Part shown: positions 1 through 6,836 of the stretch, piece by piece
Position numbering within the stretch: the stretch's first letter is position 1
Layout of the letters: each line of letters starts with the position of its first letter
Source: Mucilaginibacter sp.
Lineage (GTDB): Bacteria > Bacteroidota > Bacteroidia > Sphingobacteriales > Sphingobacteriaceae
Assembly: GCF_025362475.1 (NCBI RefSeq)
Contig: NZ_JANYGH010000018.1
Location: 61,432-125,431, forward strand
Direction of reading: 5' to 3'
Length of the DNA stretch: 64,000 nucleotides
Notes under the pieces: generated by a model
Told to the model about the DNA's origin: nothing
What the model saw: only the letters and a program-made list of their open reading frames with translations
The model's database searches: none
Program-made: the position numbers and the translations under genes

Positions 1-140
1 AGAGCAATGGATTTTAGCTCGGCTACTGTAGCAACCGATATGAATACTTTATCATTATTGGGGTTAACGCGTTGTAGTAGTTTTAGAGAATAATCCTTGG
101 CAAGATGGATTAGGATGTTTGTATCAAACAATAAATTCAT
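1..140 (-). CDS. PIN-domain toxin, VapC-like (partial, N-terminal part)
   Basis: The minus strand reads a start codon at 140-138 followed by MNLLFDTNILIHLAKDYS, then about 28 more residues to the window edge. LFDTNILI is the characteristic first strand of PIN-domain ribonucleases, with the first metal-binding aspartate, and an Asp/Glu-containing VATVAEL segment follows. PIN toxins usually cleave tRNA or mRNA and are neutralised by the protein encoded just upstream. The start overlaps the stop of the upstream antitoxin-like gene by four bases (ATGA), which is typical of translational coupling in toxin-antitoxin operons. The remaining two thirds of the gene lie outside the window, so the other catalytic acidic residues cannot be checked. 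Confidence 0.75.
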   Translation of the reverse strand, partial: MNLLFDTNILIHLAKDYSLKLLQRVNPNNDKVFISVATVAELKSIA

Positions 141-367
141 TTACTGCTTTTTAGCGATTCCAATGCTGATTTTGCTTCGTCATCTGTCAGGAAAGCTTCT
201 TGCGGGAAATCTTTAAGGCGCGCAGCGAGATTCTGCGACTTTTTGCCCATTTTGGCGGCAAACTCAGTAGCTCCACCGGCCGCTAATATATCGGCAATAG
301 AATGTGTCTTTACTTTGAAGAAGGAGTGTTGGGCTTCTCCACCTGCTTGAATACCTGTTTTTCTCAT
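137..367 (-). CDS. Small antitoxin-like protein upstream of a PIN toxin
   Basis: This 76-residue protein is encoded directly upstream of the PIN-domain toxin and overlaps its start by four bases. It is charged, rich in alanine and lysine, and has a central segment (IADILAAGGATEFAAKMGKK) that could be a helix-rich DNA-binding part, followed by an acidic C-terminus with several DDEAK-type residues suited to toxin binding. I do not recognise its exact family. The call rests on size, operon order and overlap. A purine-rich GGAGGACAAG sequence precedes the ATG and would be a good ribosome-binding site. Such pairs are usually autoregulated by the antitoxin. Confidence 0.6.
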   Translation of the reverse strand: MRKTGIQAGGEAQHSFFKVKTHSIADILAAGGATEFAAKMGKKSQNLAARLKDFPQEAFLTDDEAKSALESLKSSK

Positions 368-469
368 GACTTGTCCTCCTTATTACAAAATTACAAAAAA
401 TCTTTCGGTTATGTCATTTTGGAAATGGCATAAGGATCATTTTAACCTCTGGGTAGCAATTAGTTCATT

Positions 470-527
470 CAGCCACTGGTCGGTGTTTTCACCGCACCAG
501 CCAATGCTTTGTCCATCGCAATTGGCC
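470..527. repeat. Dispersed hairpin repeat, family A, copy 1
   Basis: This lies in the 315-bp gene-free stretch between the antitoxin and the glycosidase. It contains the palindrome GGTGTTTTCACC flanked by CTGGT and ACCAG arms, followed by a conserved tail (CCAATGCTTTG). The same arrangement occurs at 2501-2560 with most positions kept. No gene is visible in 368-682; a short reading frame across it is explained by the repeat. Confidence 0.6.
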
Positions 528-682
528 TATTCAATACAAAGTAATACATGGGTACCCGGTTTATGGAACTGTTAGGCACACAATTACCATGGCGTAATCC
601 CTTCCCATCTTAATAAATTGTCATAATCTATATCAAATACCTATTTTAGGCGATAATAACCCTGTGAATAATAACACCTATT

Positions 683-2494
683 ATGAATCCTTATAAAAAA
701 ACTATTCCTGCATTTTTCCTGTTTGTTGTTAGCTGCTGTAGCTTATTTGCCCAGGAGCCGAAATTGCCTACGCAGTGGACAACCGCTGCCATGCAAGCCA
801 CTGTTCCACTATCCGAATATCCGAGACCGCAGTTGCAGCGTAACGATTGGCTATGCCTTAATGGTAAGTGGGATTATTTAGGCGGCAAAACTGCTCCCGA
901 TGCGTTGAACCCCGAAAAACCGGCATCTTTTAACGCTACGCCCGATAAGATCCTGGTGCCCTACTGTCCCGAATCTGTACTATCGGGTGTGCAGCGGAAA
1001 CAGGAGATTAATATGTGGTATCGTCGTACTTTTGATGTGCCTGCAAAATGGCAAAGTAAGCAGGTAATTATTCATTTTGAAGCGGTAGATCATGATGCCA
1101 CCATTTTTGTAAATGGCAAAAAAGCGGGTACGCACGCGGGCGGATATGATTCATTCAGCTTCAACATCACCCCATATCTGAAAAAAGGGTCAAACAGCCT
1201 TGTTGTTGCAGCACATGATTTAAATGATGGCAGAACACCATCCGGTAAAAACGGTCCGCGCGGCGATTACACTTTTTCCTCGGGCATCTGGCAAACAGTT
1301 TGGTTGGAGCCGGTGAGTAAATCCTACATAAAAAGTATTCGCCTGCTGCCCGATCTGGACAATAGCCGCCTAAAAGTTTTGGTTAATACAGAGGGCAGCG
1401 CCAGGATCTCGGCTGTTGCGCTCAATAACGGAAAAATAGTTTCAAAAGCTGATGCAACCGGGGGTGCAACCTTTTATCTGCCGATAGATAAACCTATGTT
1501 GTGGTCGCCTGATGCGCCTTTTTTATATGATCTTAAATTGACCGTTTTTAATGCAGATGGCAGTGAGGCCGATGAAGTTAAAAGCTATTTCGGAATGCGC
1601 GATATAAAGCTGGGCAAACTTAACGATGTGGTAAGGCCGCTGATAAACGGTAAATTTATGATGCAGCTTGGCCTGCTTGATCAGGGTTACTGGCCCGATG
1701 GTGTTTTAACCGCCCCAACGGAGGAAGCTCTGAAATATGATATGGAGTACACCAAAAAGGCCGGGTACAACCTCATCCGGAAACACATGAAAACCGAGCC
1801 GCAGCGCTTTTACTACTGGGCCGATAAAATGGGTTTGTTGGTTTGGCAGGATATGCCCGCTATCTGGTATCAGCATGAAGACACCACCAAAAACAGGCGC
1901 GTGTACCGCCAGGAGTTGAAAGCCATTATGGACGATCATTACAATTCGCCATCGATAATAACATGGGTACCCTTTAACGAAAATTGGGGAGCTTTTGATG
2001 TTAAAAACATCACCAATTGGGTAAAGCAATATGACCCATCGCGGTTGGTGAACGGCAACTCGGGTTTTAACAATAACCCCGGCTATCAGAAAGCTTACGG
2101 CGACCCGGGCAATGGCGATTATGTAGATACCCATATTTACATAGGCCCTAATGGTGCTTCGGAACCGGATGCCCACCGTGCAGCATCATTAGGAGAATTT
2201 GGTGGTGTTGGCCTGTTTGTGCGTGGGCATATGTGGCCGGTAGAAAACAACGCCTATGATTTACAACCCACCAAAAGCTCGCTTACCGACCGTTACATTT
2301 TATTGCTTGATCAGGTAGAACAGCTCATGAAATACAAGGGCCTCAGCGTAGCCATATACACCCAAACCACCGACGTGGAACATGAAGTGAACGGTGCACT
2401 TACCTATGACCGCGCCGTTGAAAAAATGGAGCTTCAAAGGATAAAAGAAGTTAATGAGGCCGTTGTTAAGGAAAGTTATAAAATGAATAAGTAA
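683..2494 (+). CDS. Secreted glycoside hydrolase family 2 (beta-galactosidase or beta-glucuronidase type)
   Basis: The 603-residue protein starts with a signal peptide ending near FAQ (about residue 24). A sugar-binding jelly roll (about 45-215, with the WYRRTFDVP and GGYDSFSFNIT motifs of GH2), an immunoglobulin-like domain (about 215-310) and a TIM barrel follow. The acid/base glutamate is E433 in PFNENWG and the probable nucleophile is E505 in LGEFGG, both in the positions expected for clan GH-A. The length is like short GH2 enzymes rather than LacZ, which carries extra C-terminal domains. It would remove terminal beta-linked sugars in the periplasm or outside the cell. Substrate cannot be read from sequence. 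It stands alone, with no SusCD pair next to it. Confidence 0.9.
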   Translation: MNPYKKTIPAFFLFVVSCCSLFAQEPKLPTQWTTAAMQATVPLSEYPRPQLQRNDWLCLNGKWDYLGGKTAPDALNPEKPASFNATPDKILVPYCPESVLSGVQRKQEINMWYRRTFDVPAKWQSKQVIIHFEAVDHDATIFVNGKKAGTHAGGYDSFSFNITPYLKKGSNSLVVAAHDLNDGRTPSGKNGPRGDYTFSSGIWQTVWLEPVSKSYIKSIRLLPDLDNSRLKVLVNTEGSARISAVALNNGKIVSKADATGGATFYLPIDKPMLWSPDAPFLYDLKLTVFNADGSEADEVKSYFGMRDIKLGKLNDVVRPLINGKFMMQLGLLDQGYWPDGVLTAPTEEALKYDMEYTKKAGYNLIRKHMKTEPQRFYYWADKMGLLVWQDMPAIWYQHEDTTKNRRVYRQELKAIMDDHYNSPSIITWVPFNENWGAFDVKNITNWVKQYDPSRLVNGNSGFNNNPGYQKAYGDPGNGDYVDTHIYIGPNGASEPDAHRAASLGEFGGVGLFVRGHMWPVENNAYDLQPTKSSLTDRYILLLDQVEQLMKYKGLSVAIYTQTTDVEHEVNGALTYDRAVEKMELQRIKEVNEAVVKESYKMNK

Positions 2495-2500
2495 AAAAGT

Positions 2501-2560
2501 TTGGCCGCTGGTTGGTGTTTTCACCCCAGCAGCCAATGCTTTGTGTATTGCGGTCGGCCT
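2501..2560. repeat. Dispersed hairpin repeat, family A, copy 2
   Basis: Seven bases after the glycosidase stop, TTGGCCGCTGG and CCAGCAGCCAA form the arms of a long imperfect hairpin around GGTGTTTTCACC (2501-2537). A tail shared with the copy at 470-527 follows. There is no T tract, so it is not a classical terminator, although the structure could stabilise the 3' end of the mRNA. Confidence 0.65.
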
Positions 2561-2680
2561 GCAAAAAGTATTGCAACCTGGAACTAACTACCTGATATTT
2601 ACTACCTCTTGCTTTTTATTATGATTCCGCTTAACTTTAATGAGGCCCAGAACCACGCCTAAACTGTTAAAAAAATTATC

Positions 2681-3121
2681 ATGAAAAAAATTTTAATGAG
2701 CGCGGTTGTATTAACCGTTTTCGCACTATCGATGATGTTGTTTCAAATAAGCTGTCAGAAAGGGGCCATTGCCGATATACCACAAGTGACATCCATACAT
2801 GGCTTGTGGATTGGCACCTATACCGATAACGCCAACGCCAGCCTTGGCAAGCAATATTTCAGTCTCATCATTAAGCCCGATGGCACCATGATTGCCGATA
2901 CCAAGGGGGCCGGTCAGCAGCATTTAGCGCCAGGCACCTGGACTTTAAAAGCCGATACCCTTACCTGTACCTACACCTGTGTTTACGGCATTGCCAGTAA
3001 CGTTGGCGTAACGGAAGTTGCCGTAGCTGTTGTTGACAAAACCGGCGGGTTACATGGCACCTGGAAAAATTCGCCTGATCCTACCGGATCGGGAACTATC
3101 ACCTTAGCTAAGGTTAATTAA
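2681..3121 (+). CDS. Small lipoprotein of unknown function
   Basis: The 146-residue product has an N-terminal hydrophobic helix and a lipobox (FQISC, cysteine near residue 25), so it is probably a lipoprotein exported through SPII. The mature part is a beta-rich domain with IHGLWIGTYTD, IIKPDGTM, GTWTL and LHGTWKN. This pattern of repeated G-x-W and polar strands is seen in small lipocalin-like or META-like barrels of Bacteroidetes. I do not recognise a defined family. The gene is monocistronic, with repeats on both sides. Confidence 0.75.
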   Translation: MKKILMSAVVLTVFALSMMLFQISCQKGAIADIPQVTSIHGLWIGTYTDNANASLGKQYFSLIIKPDGTMIADTKGAGQQHLAPGTWTLKADTLTCTYTCVYGIASNVGVTEVAVAVVDKTGGLHGTWKNSPDPTGSGTITLAKVN

Positions 3122-3134
3122 GGATGAAAAATTC

Positions 3135-3232
3135 AGTCCCCGCGGGGTCTCTCAACGAGGCCCCTGCGGTAGCATAATGCTTGTCTTGTCCTCAGGGTCC
3201 TCTACGAGAGACCATGAGGGGACATAAGGAAT
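3135..3232. repeat. Dispersed GC-rich palindromic repeat, family B, copy 1
   Basis: The sequence begins GTCCCCGCGGGG and continues with CTCTCAACGAGG and CCCCTGCGG. A near-identical 40-base unit occurs at 17101-17141, and weaker relatives occur at 18450-18503 and 19200-19234. A second hairpin with CTCTACGAGAG and flanking CCTCAGG/CATGAGG arms follows. No coding capacity is apparent between 3122 and 3463. Confidence 0.6.
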
Positions 3233-3463
3233 TAGCTTTCTTCAAGGTGCCTTAGATTAGGAGTCCGATTCCACTATGGGTTACGAAGCCGCTCTACGAA
3301 AGTACAGCGGCTCTTTTGCTGTCTGAACATGACATGTGCGAGCACCGGAGGGCAAAAACATGCAAAAATGAGACGATATGCGTGGACTTTGATACAATAT
3401 GAAGATATCCCGGCAACGCTTTTACTTATTTTTACGATCTGAATAAATAATTATATACCATCC

Positions 3464-3643
3464 ATGAACCAATCTAACCGACTTAAGTCATCGGTCTTAC
3501 TGGCCTATACATGTTTGACCTATCCTGCGCATGCACAGGATAGATAAGCACCTGCTTACCCGCTGATCGCCCACAACATCTACTTTAGCATCTGGTCAAA
3601 TACCGGCCAACTCAACAACTCTAATCCTATACATGGACAATAA
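3464..3643 (+). pseudogene. Remnant of a secreted glutaminase-like protein (GtaA/DUF4965 type), N-terminal end only
   Basis: A frame opens at ATG 3464 with a signal-peptide-like sequence ending AHAQDR. It is broken by TAA at 3545-3547, then continues in the same frame as APAYPLIAHNIYFSIWSNTG before a second stop at 3641-3643. The APAYPL..H..YFSIWSNT string is the conserved N-terminus of Bacteroidetes secreted glutaminase-like proteins, which are normally over 600 residues. Everything downstream is missing, replaced by the acyltransferase gene, whose ATG overlaps the end of the remnant. The family match is from memory. Confidence 0.6.
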
Positions 3644-4739
3644 TAAACTGATCACCAAACCGCATTACCAGATATTGGATGGTTTACGCGGTGTTGCAGC
3701 CATCATCGTAGTTACCTTTCACTTAACAGAACCGCTGGGGAGCGGTCATCTGGATATCATAGTAAATCACGGATACCTGGCTGTCGATTTCTTTTTCCTG
3801 CTGTCGGGTTTTGTTATCGGCTATGCTTATGACGACCGCTGGCATAAAATGACGATTGGCAGCTTTTTTAAACGCCGTATCGAGCGCCTTCAGCCGCTCG
3901 TGGTTCTGGGCATGACACTGGGTGCTATAGGCTTTTACTTCACCGATTCAACGCTTTGGCCGCTTATCCATACCGTGCCAGTTTGGAAAATGCTGCTGGT
4001 TATGCTCATCGGTTACACTATTCTGCCTGTACCGCTATCCCTGGATATACGCGGTTGGCAGGAAATGCATCCGCTTAACAGCGTAGGATGGTCTTTATTT
4101 TTTGAATACATCGCCAACATCCTTTATGCGGTTTGGATAAGAAAGTTTTCAAAAACAACATTGGCTGTATTGGTATGCGTTGCAGCTGTAGCACTTGCGC
4201 ACCTGGCGATCACCAATGGGGATGTGAGCGGCGGCTGGACATTTAATGTGGAGCAGGTGCGCGTGGGCATTACCCGTACGATATATCCGTTCTTTGCCGG
4301 CCTGTTGCTTTCGCGTATTGCTAAGCCCGCCCGCATCAGGCATGCCTTTTTATGGTGCAGCGTTTTATTAGCGATGGTATTGTATATGCCGCGCATCGGC
4401 GGTGCACACCATCTTTGGATGAACGGGATATACGAATCTGTTTGCATCATTATCATTTTTCCGCTTATCGTTTACATTGGCGCCAGCGGTGAGGTTCATA
4501 CCCAAACGGAGAGTAGAATATGCAGGTTTCTCAGCGATATATCCTATCCTCTTTACCTGGTACATTATCCGCTGGTTTATTTTTATGTGGCATGGATCAG
4601 CAATCACAAAGGCGTAACCATTGTACAGGCCTGGCCTTATGCGTTAGCTATTTTGATAGGTGCAATTATCCTGGCGTATATCGCTTTGAAATGGCACGAT
4701 GAGCCAGTTCGTAAATGGCTGCGAAAAAAACTTGGCTAA
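3633..4739 (+). CDS. Acyltransferase family 3 integral membrane protein (OafA/YrhL-like)
   Basis: The 368-residue protein has about ten hydrophobic segments. It opens with the family signature ILDGLRGVAAIIVVTFH, in which R and the later H are the conserved catalytic-region residues, followed by GYLAVDFFFLLSGFVIGYAY. The late SDISYPLYLVHYPL segment is also typical. These enzymes transfer acetyl or other acyl groups to cell-surface sugars such as O-antigen, exopolysaccharide or peptidoglycan. The target here is unknown because no polysaccharide cluster is adjacent. The 5' end overlaps a decayed glutaminase-like fragment, so the gene may have arrived, or lost its old promoter context, in the same rearrangement. 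Confidence 0.9.
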   Translation: MDNNKLITKPHYQILDGLRGVAAIIVVTFHLTEPLGSGHLDIIVNHGYLAVDFFFLLSGFVIGYAYDDRWHKMTIGSFFKRRIERLQPLVVLGMTLGAIGFYFTDSTLWPLIHTVPVWKMLLVMLIGYTILPVPLSLDIRGWQEMHPLNSVGWSLFFEYIANILYAVWIRKFSKTTLAVLVCVAAVALAHLAITNGDVSGGWTFNVEQVRVGITRTIYPFFAGLLLSRIAKPARIRHAFLWCSVLLAMVLYMPRIGGAHHLWMNGIYESVCIIIIFPLIVYIGASGEVHTQTESRICRFLSDISYPLYLVHYPLVYFYVAWISNHKGVTIVQAWPYALAILIGAIILAYIALKWHDEPVRKWLRKKLG

Positions 4740-4914
4740 AAAGAAAAGTCCCCCGGATTAGACAATGAGGTTGAAAATAATTAATTGTAGATTTTTCACA
4801 ACGATCTTTATTTTTTAAACAATTGTAGCGTTTAGCAGTGCAGCTACGTTATATGATATGTAACGGTTTTCAATAAATACGCTTAAATTTATAAACCAAT
4901 AAACTAAACTTGTC

Positions 4915-5310
4915 ATGAAGTTAATTTACAACTGTACATGTATCATAACTTGCCTGGTCATAATGAGTTGCCATAAAGATAAAAACACCGAAGATAAAAA
5001 TACCGTTAAGCAATTAACCGCAGCCGACGCAGGTAGCACAGCGTCGGTTACCATGGGGCAAAGTATTTCTTTAATCTTAGGGAACCCCGGTGATGGCGGC
5101 TACCAGTTTAACAACCCTCAGTATAAAAGTTCGGTATTAACATTGCAGAGCCATACCCACCAAAATGGCACAAATAATATTGGCGATTTTGGTAAGGATA
5201 TCTGGACGTTTACCGCAAAGGGAAGCGGCACAACAACGCTCGAAGTTACAGCCAGCCGCGGCAGTGGCGAGACTTTATCATTATTTTCCAATCAGATCAC
5301 CGTAAAATAA
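4915..5310 (+). CDS. Chagasin-like (inhibitor family I42) lipoprotein
   Basis: This is a 131-residue lipoprotein with lipobox IMSC near residue 19. The mature domain has the order of motifs of chagasin-type cysteine protease inhibitors: SVTMGQSISLILGNPGDGGY (corresponding to the NPTTGY loop), then a central strand pair with FGKDIWTFTAKGSGTTTLEV (the GxTTL strand), then SRGSGETL in place of the usual RPWE loop. The first loop is altered relative to the canonical NPTTG. Family members block papain-like proteases. Here it would sit in the cell envelope and protect against host, predator or self proteases. Family assignment is by motif; target is inference. Confidence 0.65.
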   Translation: MKLIYNCTCIITCLVIMSCHKDKNTEDKNTVKQLTAADAGSTASVTMGQSISLILGNPGDGGYQFNNPQYKSSVLTLQSHTHQNGTNNIGDFGKDIWTFTAKGSGTTTLEVTASRGSGETLSLFSNQITVK

Positions 5311-5662
5311 AAACCGTTAAAACTACAAAGGGCGGCCCTCTCCTTTGGCGCAAGCGTCCCCGGCTTGTCGACCGCATGCTAAGTATGCGCCCTTCCTTTA
5401 GGGAACCGCATTATATTGTAGAACACAGGATAGCCATCGCCAAAAAAAAACATCTGCAACGCCTGCGCTAAAATGAAGTAAAATATTTACCGTTCCCTTA
5501 TCGGCTGTATTCGCCAATTCGTCTATTGATTGCGGCCCAACGACGATTACACAAAGTGATATCCCCAACTGTTACTATCTTTAAAGCTATACGGATCAAA
5601 GAAAATATAATGCGGGCCGGCGGCCAATAGCAACCTGCCGGCAATTCCCTTAATTGTAAATT
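5311..5662. other. Gene-free stretch with GC-rich repeat-like sequence
   Basis: In this 352-bp interval I see no supported gene. The first 90 bases are GC-rich and contain short self-complementary pieces (GGCGCAAGCGTCC, GCATGCTAAGTATGC). The remainder is probably the upstream region of the dipeptidase gene. Short in-frame peptides such as EPHYIVEHRIAIAKKK are visible but match nothing I recognise. Confidence 0.5.
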
Positions 5663-5956
5663 ATGATGAACTTTCAACCAAAATGGTCTCGACGGGAGTT
5701 CCTGGCCGCTATCACTATAGCCGGGGCAGGCACTACATTAATGAATCCATTGGCCGCATGGGCCATCAGCGGATCAGACCCGGAGGTAGCCAGAATTGTA
5801 GCCGCCACCATCGGCATCGACGCACACAATCATATCGACGTACCGCTCACCACGGCTGAAGTTCCCGGTCCGGATATCGACCTTACCAGTGAGATGAAAC
5901 GTTCGGGTTTATCGGCCATCTGCATGACATTTATAGTCGCTTTTTTAAAATGTTAA
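5663..5956 (+). pseudogene. Membrane dipeptidase (M19), N-terminal fragment split by a Mu-like element
   Basis: This fragment encodes a twin-arginine type signal (SRREFLAAITIAGAG) and the first metal motif of family M19 dipeptidases (GIDAHNHID). Native sequence runs to 5931 (ICMTF). The last residues before the stop at 5954-5956 come from the inserted element. Joining 5931 directly to 16122 gives ICMTF-AVDYQK without loss of frame, so the ancestral gene was 5663-5931 plus 16122-17085, 410 codons. The fragment alone lacks the bridging glutamate and the later histidines, so it cannot be active. Intact members are zinc enzymes that hydrolyse dipeptides, often D-amino-acid-containing ones, in the periplasm. 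Confidence 0.9.
5927..5931. repeat. Target site duplication ACATT, left copy
   Basis: ACATT at 5927-5931 is repeated at 16117-16121. Keeping one copy reconstructs the dipeptidase frame exactly. A 4-bp reading (CATT, with fully symmetrical TATAG/CTATA ends) is equally consistent. Mu-type transposases make 5-bp duplications, so 5 bp is preferred. Confidence 0.8.
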
Positions 5957-5957
5957 C
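5933..5957 (+). repeat. Terminal inverted repeat, left end
   Basis: These 25 bases start ATAGTCGCTT and end AAAATGTTAAC. They match the reverse complement of 16092-16116 at 21 of 25 positions. The inner 14 bases (TTTAAAATGTTAAC) are identical. The ends are TATAG.../...CTAT rather than the TG...CA of phage Mu. Confidence 0.85.
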
Positions 5958-5985
5958 TTACAAAACGGCAAAATGTTAACTTACA
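5947..5985 (+). promoter_or_regulatory. Putative transposase-binding sites L1 and L2
   Basis: AAAATGTTAACTTACA occurs twice as a perfect direct repeat, at 5947-5962 and 5970-5985, 23 bases apart. The same core in inverted orientation occurs at the right end. Mu-type ends carry several transposase sites with this kind of layout; the role is inferred by analogy. Confidence 0.65.
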
Positions 5986-5994
5986 TCAATAAAA

Positions 5995-6016
5995 AAAGCC
6001 CATTTAAAGGGCTTTT
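5995..6016 (-). terminator. Intrinsic terminator at the left end of the element
   Basis: On the minus strand AAAGCCC, a TTTAAAT loop and GGGCTTTTTTT form a hairpin with a T tract, just after the last gene of the element. It would stop element transcription before the left end and the dipeptidase fragment. Confidence 0.75.
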
Positions 6017-6037
6017 GATTAGTGTTTAAATGGTGTT

Positions 6038-6577
6038 TTAAGGCTGCAATCTTGATCCAAAAACGGCTTTAGCATCATTATATAGCTTGCTTTTTTTGCC
6101 GTAATCAGCGGTAAAAACGGCCACTTTTTCAGCTGCCTTATCGTCAATATAGGTAATAGTCATAACCAGATCCGGCTCAAAAACTACCACCTCTTTTTTG
6201 CCTATACCTGTCATACCGCCTATAATTGCACCTATTGGCCCCAATAATAAACCGCCTATTAAAGCCCTACCTATTACAGATTTTTCTTTAAATTGAGTTA
6301 TAGTTTCTTTATCCTCTATGTGTACGCTAACAATATCATTAAAGCTTATACCAACCTTTTGAAGCTTAAACCGGTGCATAATGCTAATTTCTACACCTGA
6401 TGGCCGTAAATAAATATTTGTTGGTATTGCATTACCCATGATGCTTTTGGCCTCTATAAGACTATCAAAAAAGCCAATACCTCCAGCATATTGGGTACAA
6501 AGCAGGGATGTTTTAGGAACAAAAAAGCCATTCTTTCCAATGGCTTTATTTAATTCATTTTCAGATATAACTGTCAT
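6038..6577 (-). CDS. Unknown protein with glycine-zipper membrane segment
   Basis: This 179-residue product is the last gene of the element. An N-terminal mixed alpha/beta part (about 1-100, containing VEISIMHRFKLQKVGISF and VSVHIEDKETI) resembles the pleckstrin-like or SHOCT-associated domains that sense lipids or set membrane location. A glycine-rich hydrophobic stretch follows (GRALIGGLLLGPIGAIIGGM, about 103-122), then a further strand pair and a basic C-terminus. This layout is common in small phage and island proteins of unknown role. A membrane function such as superinfection exclusion is possible but is inference. It lies 18 bases downstream of the 69-residue gene. Confidence 0.65.
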   Translation of the reverse strand: MTVISENELNKAIGKNGFFVPKTSLLCTQYAGGIGFFDSLIEAKSIMGNAIPTNIYLRPSGVEISIMHRFKLQKVGISFNDIVSVHIEDKETITQFKEKSVIGRALIGGLLLGPIGAIIGGMTGIGKKEVVVFEPDLVMTITYIDDKAAEKVAVFTADYGKKSKLYNDAKAVFGSRLQP

Positions 6578-6595
6578 GTGATTATGTTTAAGTTG

Positions 6596-6805
6596 CTAAA
6601 TATAAACAATATCATCTATCGTTAAATCTCTAAGAATATTATTAAAGTAATAGGACTTTATGTCCAACTTTTTATTTTCATTGTTTGCCTTGCTTAGTAA
6701 CGAGAATAATTCTTCGCCCAAATCACTATACAATGTCATAAGCACACTTGAATACTCATCCGGGCCATTTTCTAAGTAATGAAAAAACAATTGTTCTCCT
6801 GTCAT
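6596..6805 (-). CDS. Small unknown protein of the Mu-like element
   Basis: The product is a 69-residue acidic protein beginning MTGEQLFFHYLENGPDEYSS. It is predicted largely helical, with a leucine-rich middle (LYSDLGEELFSLLSKANN). No family is recognised. It lies between the repeat-bearing protease gene and the glycine-zipper gene, in the same orientation and with short gaps, so it is probably cotranscribed with them. Codon use looks like the rest of the element. It could be an accessory factor for either neighbour; nothing in the sequence decides this. Confidence 0.5.
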   Translation of the reverse strand: MTGEQLFFHYLENGPDEYSSVLMTLYSDLGEELFSLLSKANNENKKLDIKSYYFNNILRDLTIDDIVYI

Positions 6806-6836
6806 ATATGAATAATCTGTAAAAGCAAGTTACTAA

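Noticed and set aside
366..575. Open frame of 69 codons opposite the antitoxin start
   Set aside because: It is explained by the dispersed hairpin repeat and has no ribosome-binding site or family-like sequence.
1706..2176. 156-codon open frame on the minus strand inside the GH2 gene
   Set aside because: It is antisense to a strongly supported glycosidase with catalytic motifs, and is a composition artefact.
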